Positions 9,899 to 19,577 of a DNA stretch of 64,000 nucleotides are shown here, in pieces. Below the pieces are notes generated by a model. The model saw only the letters and a program-made list of their open reading frames with translations, searched no databases and was not told where the DNA came from. The stretch comes from Podospora pseudocomata. Its lineage: Eukaryota; Ascomycota; Sordariomycetes; Sordariales; Podosporaceae. The position numbers and the translations under genes are program-made. Each line of letters opens with the position of its first letter. The first letter of the stretch is position 1. The stretch lies in contig NW_026946363.1 in the NCBI RefSeq assembly GCF_035222375.1, positions 5,890,001 to 5,954,000 on the forward strand, written 5' to 3'.

Positions 9899-11299
9899 AT
9901 GGCCCCATTAATCCTACACAACGTGCCAGACGACGAGCTGTACGTAGGAGACGACGGTATCAAGAGACCATATGCCATGGTCTTTCCACAGTCCGTATTT
10001 CACAACCATCTGCCACCCCCCTCCGCCGCGACTGACATGGAGGAAAACAGGCAGGATGGCTCGCTGAGAGCGAGGAAGGCAGTCAACGAGACAGGGTCGT
10101 TTGGAAAGTCGACGCGACGGGCGAGGTCGAAAACCGCGACGCCTGCGAGAAAAGAAGATCCGACCATAGCCGCTGCCGATAAGATCTTTAGCAACTGGAT
10201 CGCGAACCAAGCCCCCATCAACCAGGTCCCCGCGCCATCACAAAGCGACAGAGCTGCGCAGAACCAACGGCGTCCAAGTCTTCACCCATCGACTTCTCAG
10301 CAGAATCTCTCCCAAAACGACGAGAAGGTACCCCCAGAAGCCAAATTCATCAAGGCCAAAGAGCCAACCGAGGTCATACTGCGAGGGTACCGCTCCGCCC
10401 AACAGCAATATGCCGCCATCAACCACTACGAGCAGCTCGCAGGGAGAATATGCGAGGACTACTCGCGTGACCCCCCAGTGGAGAGCAGGCGATACAAGTC
10501 CGAACTCCGGGACCCAGCATTCGCCCGCCGGAAGGCTCTCACCCCAGAAGAACGCGCCAAGGTTAATAAAGCCGACAGTGGGCTGCACTGGGTGAAGGTC
10601 ACCTTCGAGTCCGCCGAGGCCGCCGAAGCAGCCATCTATGCCTCTCCCCAAATCATCCTAGGTCATCAGGTCTTTGCCGAGCCATACACCGGCCTCCCAC
10701 CTCCGCGCGACGAAGCCGTTCCCGACCCATCCATAGCCGCCGGCTTCGGCATCCAGCGCACCAACTCCGGCAGACGCCAGTCACAACAACAGCCCCGAGC
10801 TGGCACCGCGGCCGCCGCAGGCTTCAACCCAGCCTGGCTCAACCCCGACAGCTTCGACTCTGGGTTCTCCCACACCTCTAGTCACACAGCAGACACCGGC
10901 ACAGCCGCCTCTACCGACTTTGAGACACAACCTCTCTCTCGAACCGTCACACCGCCCAACCCATTCGCCTTTGACAATATCGTCGCCGAGCAACCCCGGC
11001 AACAGGATAAAGATGCGGATGATTTCTGCCGGCTGATCCCCGAAGTGAGGAAGGTTAAGCTCCTTCCCATGGAACAAGCTCTCCTGCCCGCCCCGTCGGT
11101 CGCCCAGCGGGTAGCACACTACGTTCCCTTCATCAGCTGGTTCAACGGCGCCATGATCGGGACTCAGGTCCCACGAACCGAGCTTGGCGAGTTTGACTGG
11201 GTGGCTGCGAGTCTGTACTGGAAGTTTTTGTGGTGGTTGGATTTCTTGTTTGGGTTGTTTGGGGGTGATATCCGGAAGGCAGCAGACCAAGATGACTAA
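9899..11299 (+). CDS. nup53: Nucleoporin of the Nup53/Nup59 (Nup35) family
   Basis: Nup53 family proteins sit in the inner ring of the nuclear pore, bind Nup170/Nup188-type partners, and touch the pore membrane. The single exon gives 466 residues. Residues about 157-265 look like the NUP35-type RRM, starting [21 protein letters not shown] and ending near [11 protein letters not shown], with a charged insertion in the middle as in fungal members. The C-terminus carries an aromatic, amphipathic segment ([17 protein letters not shown]), the expected membrane-binding helix. Regions on both sides are Ser/Pro/Gln-rich. I chose ATG 9899 (gaaaccATGG, matching the fungal start context); the upstream frame is open for about 160 codons but has no domain-like sequence and runs through the likely promoter. 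The gene converges on the Ivy1-like gene. Confidence 0.87.
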   Translation: MAPLILHNVPDDELYVGDDGIKRPYAMVFPQSVFHNHLPPPSAATDMEENRQDGSLRARKAVNETGSFGKSTRRARSKTATPARKEDPTIAAADKIFSNWIANQAPINQVPAPSQSDRAAQNQRRPSLHPSTSQQNLSQNDEKVPPEAKFIKAKEPTEVILRGYRSAQQQYAAINHYEQLAGRICEDYSRDPPVESRRYKSELRDPAFARRKALTPEERAKVNKADSGLHWVKVTFESAEAAEAAIYASPQIILGHQVFAEPYTGLPPPRDEAVPDPSIAAGFGIQRTNSGRRQSQQQPRAGTAAAAGFNPAWLNPDSFDSGFSHTSSHTADTGTAASTDFETQPLSRTVTPPNPFAFDNIVAEQPRQQDKDADDFCRLIPEVRKVKLLPMEQALLPAPSVAQRVAHYVPFISWFNGAMIGTQVPRTELGEFDWVAASLYWKFLWWLDFLFGLFGGDIRKAADQDD

Positions 11300-11807
11300 G
11301 GAGGGAGAACAAAGGAGACAAAGAAGGAGACAGAGGATTTTTTTGGCATGGATTAATGAGTTGATAGACTGAGCCCCTGTTGACACTTTTTACGGCGGAG
11401 TTGCATAAATAGGCAGGCGTTTAGGATTTGTTGTTGCGGGCAGTGGTAATTTGTAGTTTTAACTGTTTACACCTAGCGAGGGAAGGGGGCAATTGTACAA
11501 AAATGAAATGGAGAGATTATGTGTCAAAAAACCAGTCTGGTAACAGTGTATTCGCTATGCTATTGTATGCAGTCAGAAAAAAAAACAGCCTCATAGATAC
11601 TTTGTAAACAAACCCCCTATTCGTAGCAACAACATCAAATAATTGCCATGCAAAAAAAAAAAAAAAAGAAAAAAAAGAAAAAAAAAAAACGTCTACACAT
11701 ATCGTCATGTTCTAAAAGGGGTATATCATGCCAATCCAACCTCTCTTTCTCTTTCTCTCGCTCATCCACACACAGCATTCACACACCTTGATCACAACAC
11801 TGGCCCC
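11300..11807. other. Convergent 3' intergenic region with A-rich tract
   Basis: This lies between the stop codons of NUP53 and the Ivy1-like gene. A nearly pure A/G tract (mostly A) runs from about 11650 to 11690. It probably serves 3' end formation on one or both strands. No gene is seen. Confidence 0.7.
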
Positions 11808-13472
11808 TCAAGGCGAATTCCTTTCTGTGTCGGCCACACTCCAACTACTCTCCCCGCCCCCAACCCTCTCCTGGGGTTCGCCCAAACTCGTACTCACCAA
11901 ACTCCTGTCCCTCAACAACAAGTTCCCCGTCTCGCTCGCCAAACTCGACGAGCTCCTCCTCTTCCTCAACCCCTCGTTCCTCCACGGATGCGCCTCTTCA
12001 TCGTCGGTTTCCGTCTTGTCCTCGTCGTCATCCTTCTTCTCCATCCCCACCAGCCCCCCGTCATGATCCACCTCCACACTCGTCCCCAACAACCTGTCCG
12101 GATTCATCCTCACATGCTGCGGCTGCGGACTAAAAGGTCTCACCCCCCTGCTCCGATTAAACTGCTGCCCTCCTTGCTGCGTCTCGGCAAAAACACTTCC
12201 TCCTTCCTCGTCCTTGTCCATGCCCCTCAACGAATCCAACCCCACCAAACCCGCCAAGCTCTGATACCTATCCCCCTGCTGCCCTTCCAGACCCCCTCCA
12301 GCAGAAATCAGCAAGCTGTCCCCCCTCACCCCCCTCACCGTCCCCCCTTCTCCCGAGCTATCATTCGCCAGTATTGACTTGGGAGGTAGTATACTGAACA
12401 GTTTACTCTCCCCCCCACCTCCCACGCCTCCACCCCCAAACTCCTTCCCCGGCGATCCCCCCATGACGTGCTCCCCCATCATCCCCCCCTCTCCCTCGTT
12501 AGCAAACAAATCCACCCCCCTCTCCAAAACCTCCTCCAGCCCACCCCCCGTCCACCCTTTGCGTGCCAAGCTCTCAAAGATGTCCACCTCTGCCCGCACA
12601 AGAGAGCAACTCGCCTCCACAATCCTCGCACTCGTCTCCTGACTTTCCCTCAGCAGCGTCCTCGCGTGTTCCCCGTGCAAGAACGTCAGCCCGTCTAGTT
12701 TGGTGGTCAGCTCGACAAGGTGGTTCCGAAACATGTTCACATCCCTCCTCTTCTGCCTGTGGAGTTTTAGTCCCTCCTTCTCAAGGCGGTTGATTTCCTT
12801 GCTTTGAACCGCCACGGCAGACGCATAGCTCTCCTCCTCGTCCTCGACCGCGCCCCGCCATTTATCCAGCTCGTGAAGCAGGGGCACTTCAAAAGAGCGG
12901 TAGACCGTCTCGGAGAGGATGTGCTTGTGGTTTGCGACCAGGTGCTGCAGACCAGCCACCGTCAAGAGGGCGTCAGCCGTGCAGGCGTTTTTGCTCATGA
13001 CGTTGCTGTTGAGGTTGAGCGGTGGGGGGTTGGCGTTGTTACTGCCTTGGGGGCCGCCACCGGCGTGGAAAGAGCTGGAGAGCGAGCCGCCGACTGTATT
13101 GCCGTTTGATAACAACCCTGGATTGATCGGACCGAGCGGTTCGGCGCGGGCTTCTTTGAGGCGGGCGCATGCTTCGAGGGCGGAGCCGAAGGCGCTGGCG
13201 GCCGTGGACAGGGAAGCGAGGGCGAGGCGGTAGGCTTTGGCGGTTGTGAGCAAATCGGCGTAGGCAGTTTGGGAGCTTTCGAGGTCGGCTTTGGTGAGGA
13301 CTGCGTGGGCTGGTCGGGGAGGGGGTGGTAAGGGGAGGTTGAACTGGGAGAGGGAGGGTTGGGCGGTGGAGGCGTAGGAGTAGGTTGGCGAGCCTGGGAT
13401 GGGGGGAAGTTGGCTGGGGGAGGGGGAGGGTGGCCGTTGTGGCATCCCCGGGGGATGGGAGGAAGACTGCAT
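11808..13472 (-). CDS. Ivy1-like phospholipid-binding protein with I-BAR-like helical domain
   Basis: The single exon gives 554 residues. A Pro/Ser-rich N-terminus of about 55 residues precedes a long, mostly helical stretch (about residues 58-320) starting LTKADLESSQTAYADLL, with a Gly/Asn-rich break in the middle. The sequence ASAFGSALEACARLKEARAE and the basic segment KLHRQKRRDVNMFRNHL fit the helical domain of fungal Ivy1-type proteins. In yeast Ivy1 binds phospholipids and the Rab Ypt7 at the vacuole and endosome and affects TORC1/EGO and Fab1 signalling. The remaining 230 residues are acidic, Gly/Ser-rich and probably disordered, with many potential phosphosites (KRRSSSS). The assignment rests on overall pattern and remembered family sequence, so I give only moderate confidence. 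A different BAR-superfamily protein is the main alternative. Confidence 0.65.
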   Translation of the reverse strand: MQSSSHPPGMPQRPPSPSPSQLPPIPGSPTYSYASTAQPSLSQFNLPLPPPPRPAHAVLTKADLESSQTAYADLLTTAKAYRLALASLSTAASAFGSALEACARLKEARAEPLGPINPGLLSNGNTVGGSLSSSFHAGGGPQGSNNANPPPLNLNSNVMSKNACTADALLTVAGLQHLVANHKHILSETVYRSFEVPLLHELDKWRGAVEDEEESYASAVAVQSKEINRLEKEGLKLHRQKRRDVNMFRNHLVELTTKLDGLTFLHGEHARTLLRESQETSARIVEASCSLVRAEVDIFESLARKGWTGGGLEEVLERGVDLFANEGEGGMMGEHVMGGSPGKEFGGGGVGGGGESKLFSILPPKSILANDSSGEGGTVRGVRGDSLLISAGGGLEGQQGDRYQSLAGLVGLDSLRGMDKDEEGGSVFAETQQGGQQFNRSRGVRPFSPQPQHVRMNPDRLLGTSVEVDHDGGLVGMEKKDDDEDKTETDDEEAHPWRNEGLRKRRSSSSLASETGNLLLRDRSLVSTSLGEPQERVGGGESSWSVADTERNSP

Positions 13473-14322
13473 GTTGAAGTTGGTCTCCTATCCCAGTATC
13501 ATTCGCCGGTTTCCAAATTTTGCGCTTTGCTCTTGTTCCGTCTTTATAACAGTCACCACGCAACAGCTTTGTGGCTGCGGTGAAGGTGAGGGGTCGAATC
13601 AGGTGTTTATTTACTCGGGCACCTATTCGGGATGACGCCCAGGCGGGTTCTCGTCGATCTTAGCGGATGGGGTCTTCCTGGTGAGGAGGGGAAGATAGTA
13701 ACGTAGGTGGGGCGGTGTGTTTCTTGAAGTTGAAAAGGTTGGTTTCTTTGATACAATACGGAAAGGTGTAATTTATAGACAGATTTCTCAGAAGAAAAGA
13801 CCAGAAACACAGATATGCGACAGCAGAAATCCCAAAGGAAATGACAAAAGTCGGAGAAAACAGCGCCAGCGATGTCGTCGTCAGAGATGTCAAAAGATTC
13901 AAGGCAACAAACGGCGCTGCCTCGAGTCGAGTACTGGACCAAAGCGGCTTACAGGGGTGGATTTGCTGGTGATTCGCGGCGGGCCAACAGCGGGTCTCGT
14001 AGCGGTCAAGGGTCTGATAAGATAGCGGCCGTGGGGTTGCACAGACGTTGTGTCCGCTGCAGGATCACGCTTCAGATCGACACCACGTCAAACATGTGGA
14101 CATGTGCCTACTGTTTTGAGCAGGTTTTTTTTTCTTTTTTTCTTAATATCGGCCAGTCAAATATGGATTCCACTACTTACACGAAAACGTCAGTCCACCT
14201 TCAACATAACTGATGGGCCTTAGAGTGTGTCCTTCATAAAGCTGATATGCATTGTAAGCAATTCTGTTTGCCAGTCGAGAATACATCTTTGCGCCGTGCC
14301 GGATGCACTCAACATTTAATAA
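13473..14322. other. Intergenic region with one tentative ORF
   Basis: This stretch contains the 5' flank of the Ivy1-like gene and the 3' flank of the thioesterase gene. The only coding candidate is the plus-strand zinc-ribbon ORF listed separately. Confidence 0.5.
13872..14213 (+). CDS. Tentative small protein with a zinc-ribbon-like CxxC pair
   Basis: From ATG 13872 the frame encodes a Ser/Arg-rich N-terminus (about 60 residues) and then CVRC, 14 intervening residues, and CAYC: two CxxC knuckles spaced as in a small zinc ribbon. Right after CAYCFEQ the DNA turns into a T-rich run (GTTTTTTTTTC), and the remaining 27 residues up to the stop at 14213 look non-native. The real gene may splice out of this frame near 14124, or may be broken. 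I do not recognise the family. It could also be a chance frame. Confidence 0.35.
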   Translation: MSSSEMSKDSRQQTALPRVEYWTKAAYRGGFAGDSRRANSGSRSGQGSDKIAAVGLHRRCVRCRITLQIDTTSNMWTCAYCFEQVFFSFFLNIGQSNMDSTTYTKTSVHLQHN

Positions 14323-15172
14323 CTACAACTCAGGCTTCTCCTCCTTGCTCAAGGCAGGGAGTCTTTGCCTCAAAAAGGCCTCGACATCGTCCAGTTCCTC
14401 CAAGCACGCCGAGTGACCCATATCACTAATACGACAGTTAGCTTTTCACGACTCTTATGGGACAAAGGCGATGTGAGGCTCACGGGTAAATCTTCATCGT
14501 GGGCTTATACCCCATCTCCTTCAACAACTCATACGACTTCTTGCCCAACTGTGTGTTCACCACCTGGTCCGAATCGCCATGAGCCATGAAGATGGGAGTG
14601 TCTTGGTTCACCTGAGGCTTTGGTACCAACTCGGCAAACTTGAGGCTCAAGACCAGGTATGAAGACAAAGCAACAATGCCAGCCAGCTTCACCTTGGAGG
14701 TCAAGCCTGCAAAGATACTCATAGCGCCGCCCTGGGAGAAGCCACCGACAACGATCCGTTCCGCCGGAATGCCGGCATCGATCTCTCTCTGGATCAGGCC
14801 GTGAATGTAGGCCTGAGAGATCAAAATGCCCGCCTCATCTTCGTTTTTTCGGAGGGATTCGGCGTTGCCGTCTATCGTGTGCTGTTTATTCGGTCAGTAG
14901 GTGAAATGAAACTAGAGAGGGAGTGAAAGAGAACTACGTACAATATCATACCATCCTGACATCTTCATTCCCCAGTTGCAGGTGATTGGAATTTGAGGAG
15001 CATGAGGCAGGATGAACTTGACTTCATCGAGACGCTGCCGGCGACGCCAGTTCTCGACCGCCGAGGCCCAACCATGACCGGTGTCACCCAGGCCATGGAT
15101 GAAAATGACCGTGGCCGTGTGCCTGGCTGTTGCAGGGAAGAGGAGGGGCGGTTGTCTAATGAGGGATGTCAT
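14323..15172 (-). CDS. apt1: Acyl-protein thioesterase (APT1 family)
   Basis: This is a cytosolic serine hydrolase that removes S-palmitoyl groups from proteins such as Ras and G-alpha subunits and can act as a lysophospholipase. Three exons (complement of 14942-15172, 14484-14881, 14323-14425) give 243 residues, the usual family length. The sequence shows the oxyanion region FIHGLGDTGHGW, the nucleophile elbow GFSQGG, the aspartate in MAHGDSDQVV, and the catalytic histidine in DMGHSA, followed by a short EELDDVEAFL helix. The start at 15172 (MTSLIRQPPLLFP) fits the family. An in-frame ATG at 15271 would add 33 residues lacking family character. Both introns have good consensus (GTACGT, GTGAGC) and are 58-60 nt. 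The dioxygenase gene is divergent, 491 bp away. Confidence 0.95.
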
Positions 15173-15663
15173 CTTGTTGTTTGTTACTGGTGCTGTCGAA
15201 AAGCGGACCCCGGATTTTTGTGCGTTGGGGCATCCCGTGTCGGAACCAGGTGGGGGGAAGCTGTCCTCCATAACTCTTCTCTACGACTACTCGCTGCAAA
15301 TATTGTTAGCGCATTCAATCAAATGGCCCGTGCCACGCCTGACAAGCCTTTTGTTTGCCCGCTTGTCAGATCAAATCCCCGACAACACTCCCGACTTGCG
15401 TGGCGTGATTCCTTCTCCACTCACAACGTCGTCTCTCTAGGATGCTGCTCGAAAAGGGAACTGTTGCTTACGAAATTTCGATGGATTCTTACCAAAGCCT
15501 TTGAAAGCGCGATGGGAGAGCGAGGTGCCGAATGTGTAAACTAGATTACTGACGCTAAAATCTGTACACGCTCAGTAGAACCTCACCCCCTACTTAGTTA
15601 TGCAGCCTATATAAATCTGGCCAGTTGTATTCACCCCAAGATCTGATAAGAAAGAAGCTCACC
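15173..15663. other. Shared divergent promoter, thioesterase and dioxygenase
   Basis: About 490 bp separate the two start codons, so promoter elements may serve both genes. A TATA-like element close to the dioxygenase start is listed separately. No gene is seen. Confidence 0.6.
15608..15616 (+). promoter_or_regulatory. TATA-like element of the dioxygenase gene
   Basis: TATATAAAT ends 47 nt before the chosen ATG (15664). If used, transcription would begin close to the start codon and leave a leader of only about 15-25 nt. This supports the 15664 start over start codons further upstream. It is inferred from sequence only. Confidence 0.45.
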
Positions 15664-16873
15664 ATGTTCGACACTTGGGTCCTTCGCCGCCCAGCTTTTT
15701 TCATCTTGCCATCTATTGTGATCATCGTAGCTCTTCTTATGAGTGCGTCTTCCCCGGCGTTGTCACTTTTATCTTTGCCACAAATCCTGACGAAGCTCAA
15801 GACTTTTTTGCCCGTTTCTTATTTTAATACTCCAACCACCGCGCCTCTGTCGACCCTCTCCACCACCCCATCGGTCTCGTCAACGACAACAATCTCACAA
15901 CCGCCCAAAATGCCAAAAGCACCAGTGTATTTCTTTAGCCATGGCGGCGTAAGTCTCATTGCCACTTCCCTCGTTCAACCTAGATAATTGACAGTGATAC
16001 AGCCCGACGTCCAATACAACACCACCCACCCCGTCTACCCCATCCTCCAGTCCATTGGCAAGGAAATCACCCAAAAAGTCAAGCCCTCCGCCGTGGTAGT
16101 CTTCTCCGCCCACTGGCAGCCCGAAAACGTCGGCCCAGACGAAATCCACGTCAACAACGCCGAAAAGACCGACCTCATCTACGAGTATGCCACCCTCCGT
16201 ACCACCGCCCCACCCCACCCCCTGCTTAATTATCATGTCACTAACATAATCCAGCTTCTACGGCTTCCCCCCTCACTTCTACAAAGCAACCTTCCCCTCC
16301 ACCGGCTCCCCCTCCTTAGCCTCCCACATCATCTCCCTCCTCGCCAAATCCAACATCCGCGCCAGAGGCCTCTCCCGCGGTCTCGACCACGGCGTCTTCT
16401 CCGGCTTCAACGTGGCCTTCCCCCCGGCCTCCAACCCTTTGGCTGTGCCCCTCGTCCAGGTGTCCCTCTTCAACTCGGAAAACCCCCAGGCCCACTTCCT
16501 CCTCGGCGAGGCCGTCCAGTCCCTCCGCGAGCAAAACATTGTCATCATCTGCACAGGCATGACCGTCCACAACCTGCGGGACATGCGCCTCGCCTTCGGG
16601 CAGCCTCAACCCATGCCGTACGCCGTGTCGTTTGACAATGCCCTCAAGGAGGCTGTCGAGCAGCCTGATGCGGAGAAGAGGAAAGAAGAAATGGCCAGGG
16701 TGTTGAAGAGGCCAGACGCGAGACAGGCGCATCCTTGGATGGATCATTTGATGCCGTTGTATATCGCTGCTGGGGCGGCGGGGGGGGACCGAGGAAGACA
16801 GACGTGGACGATGCACGAGGCTAGTTTTGCTTGGGCGCAGTACCGGTTTGGGGAGTTGCCTGAGGAGAAGTAG
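15664..16873 (+). CDS. LigB-type extradiol ring-cleavage dioxygenase (4,5-DOPA dioxygenase-like)
   Basis: Members of this family are metal-dependent enzymes that open catechol rings next to the hydroxyls; plant and fungal members act on DOPA, and the E. coli homologue is YgiD. Three exons (15664-15948, 16003-16184, 16255-16873) give 361 residues. Family motifs include PVYFFSHGG (residues 87-95), VVFSAHW, the DFYGFPPHFY segment, SRGLDHGVF, VQVSLF, TGMTVHNLRD and the late HEASFAWAQYRFGELP. Histidines in SHGG, SAHW and GLDHG are the expected metal ligands or catalytic residues. The first 82 residues are unusual: a hydrophobic segment (about residues 10-27) then a Ser/Thr-rich linker, suggesting a signal anchor or signal peptide. 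An internal ATG at 15910 (MPKAPVYFF) would give the ordinary cytosolic form. The substrate is not determined. AATAAA lies at 16915-16920. Confidence 0.87.
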
Positions 16874-17320
16874 GGGAATAAGAAGGCGATGTACATAGCA
16901 AGTAAAAACATGTAAATAAAACAAAAACAGTTTAAATTCTATCACGGAGCGGATTTTCCCCTGATATTGGCAAGCCCTTTCTAGTCTGTTTCCCCTTGGC
17001 CCTGAAACCCCATCCAAAAGATCACACCATCAAACATTACCAATATTTTTCTCGCTTGAACGACCATGTACGACCCCCTATGCCCCCTTACACACACACG
17101 CACCATGTCACTCACATCCCACAAAACCCACTACAAAAGAAAAATGTGTGCGCCCTACGTCTAACTACAGCTAGCTTGCCGGCCATACCACTTTCCGAGT
17201 TCTACAACCTCTAAGATGGCCACTCCCAACCCCAGATGTCATCAATTACCGCTCCATTAACCCGTGCCAAAATTCCTACTCTTAACAACCCCCCAACCCC
17301 CGCCCGCCCCCTTCCTGGAA
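16874..17320. other. Convergent 3' region, dioxygenase and MFS transporter
   Basis: This lies between two stop codons. AATAAA at 16915-16920, 42 nt after the dioxygenase stop, is a plausible polyadenylation signal. The rest is C-rich and non-coding. Confidence 0.65.
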
Positions 17321-19577
17321 TCAAAGAACCACCGCAACCGTATCATCCATATTTAGATCCCCCAAAAACAAACTCGCCAACATCGACACACCCCCAAAAG
17401 CAATACTGCAGTAATAGGCCCAGGGGTATGCATGAGAATAAGCCACCTGACCAGCCGCCACAATCGCATGCCACTGAGCCTCGTTCACAAACGGAAGGTG
17501 CTTGATCTCGTTGACCAGCGACGCTCCCGTCAGCTGGATGATCTGTTCAATCTTGTCGTGTTCGATCCCAACCTTGACGCAGGTGCCGCCTACAATTTGC
17601 ATCAGCTGGGGGAGGAGCTTCGACACAAAAACGTTGTAGTAGATGGCGTATCCGATAGCACCGCCTACGATTCTGATGGCGATAGTCAAGGCGGTGACTG
17701 TAGCAATGACATCGCTGGGGCAGATAATAGCCGTGATTGTCGATGCCGGGACGACAACTCCGCCCACGCCGAGACCAGCAATGAACAAAACACCGTACAC
17801 GGTCTGAATGTTGTCGACTCTGGCAATGGCCAGCAGTCCACAGCCCAGCGTCATCAATGTTGACGAGACGAACAGAATCCACTTGATGTTTCCCTTGAGC
17901 CAAGAAAGCATCACCAGGGAGATGACACATCCGGCCATGGTGCCAAAGGCGAAGGGCATACCACGGATACCGACTCCGACAGGACTGGAAAGGGGTCAGC
18001 AATGTCCCACCTCTTTCTTGTGTTCAGAGGACTTACTCGTGCCCATACACATTATACGCCTCGCTCGGCCAAATCATCAACACTGAAAAGAAGTTGGCGC
18101 CCGAAATGAACGTGATGATGAGAGTCAGCCACAAGGTCCAAGGCGATTTGCCCATGTCTCTCGGCACCATAGGATGGCTGGCCCCTTTCCGTTCCCACAC
18201 CACAAAGGCCACCAAAACCAGGGCACCGATTATGAGAGGAGCCAATATCCTCGCGCTCTTCCATGGAGCCTAACAAGCTTTAGCAATAATATTTTCTTTC
18301 GAAGGCCAAGAGAGAGCTTACATTGTAACCACCACCCAACAGCCCAACCTCCACCAGCACAAGCCCAGCAATCGACAAGAACCCACCAACCCAGTCCGTC
18401 TTCTTCAGCACCTCGCTCTTCTCGCCGGCATGGGCATCGATCCGTGGAGGGGGGTGGTAGAACAAAAAGGCCATGACCAAACCGATAGCAGCCCAACCAG
18501 TAGTTACAACCGCAATATATCGCCAGCTCGAATACGCCGAAATAAGCTGAGCATACATGACCGACGGCAGAAGCGGGAGGATAGTGAGGATCATTGCCGC
18601 CACATAGTAGCCGCGGCGAGACACGGGGACAATCTCGGCGGCGCCCGCCAAGGCAGTGAGCTCGTTGATGCCAGTTCCCAAACCTGAGATGGCCATGCCA
18701 ACTGGAAAAAGAAAAAAAAGTACTGTCAGCCATTGTCTCCTTCCACTTTCAAATCAGGACTTACCAATAAACGCATCCATGCTCGTAGCAGCGCCGCAGA
18801 TAATCTGGCCGATGACAATCAAGGCATTGCCAGCAAGGGCAACAAATCGACGGCCGACAAGATCCGACAAGGCGCCGACAAAGGGGGAAATTGCTGCCGT
18901 GGCGAGGAGGTTGGCAGATACGAACCACACCCAGTGGTCGATACCGCCGAGCTCTCGGTAGATATAAACAGGGGCGCCGGCTGTCGCAAGCTGTGTCAGT
19001 TCTTCAAGGCACATATCCTTCACTGAGGCACCGTGAACATACCAAACATGAATAACGGAGCTTGAGCGTTCGTCCACATGCAAGCCAGAGCCGCGAGGGC
19101 TAACCACCGACGAGTATTATTCTGTATATTTCCGTGGTTAGTTGACGCTGCTTCGTTTGCGTATGTGAGAACGGCCGTATCACGTACAGTTGTGCCCTCC
19201 ATAGCCATAGCGCCGTCATGACCCTCGATTCCAGCCATTGTGCCGTTGGCGTCCCAGTTGTTCCAGTAAGACCAGTTCCTCACAGCACAAGAAACCGAGT
19301 TCTGGTTCTGAGGAACAGCACCAGAAGAAGCTGAGTGAACAGAGCTAGACGGGGCTGCTTTGTCTGGCGACTCGGGTCTGGGGCTGCTCCGAGCAGGCGA
19401 CTTGTTGGGAAGAGAAGGAGCGGCAGTGGGAGCAGGCGGAATCGAAGCCCGTTGAGCGTCTCTTTCGTCCGAAGTTCCAGTCACCGCAGGTTTCTGGCTG
19501 CCGGTGTTCTCTTGGGTCGACAGGTCAGACGATGACGGGAACGCACACACGCCCGCTTCCTTTCGCATGGCTCCCAT
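17321..19577 (-). CDS. Major facilitator superfamily transporter, TRI12-like
   Basis: This is a polytopic plasma-membrane exporter or importer of the fungal drug/siderophore-type MFS. Six exons (complement of 19188-19577, 19043-19121, 18765-18980, 18322-18701, 18037-18269, 17321-17984) give 653 residues. A hydrophilic Ser/Pro-rich N-terminus of about 130 residues precedes the first membrane helix (WLALAALACMWTNAQ). MFS motif A is clear in GALSDLVGRRFV after the second helix. The helix spacing and the long central stretch fit the 14-helix TRI12/siderophore transporter group, and the WVWFVSANLLATAAISPFVG segment is typical. The substrate cannot be read from sequence. Tri12 in Fusarium exports trichothecenes, but no toxin-biosynthesis genes are present here. 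A large ferric reductase lies on the same strand 2.6 kb upstream, so iron-related transport is possible. The first intron is 66 nt and stop-free in frame. Confidence 0.9.

Noticed and set aside
15173-15271. 33-residue N-terminal extension of the thioesterase from ATG 15271
   Set aside because: The added residues have no family character, and the spliced protein from 15172 already has the normal length.
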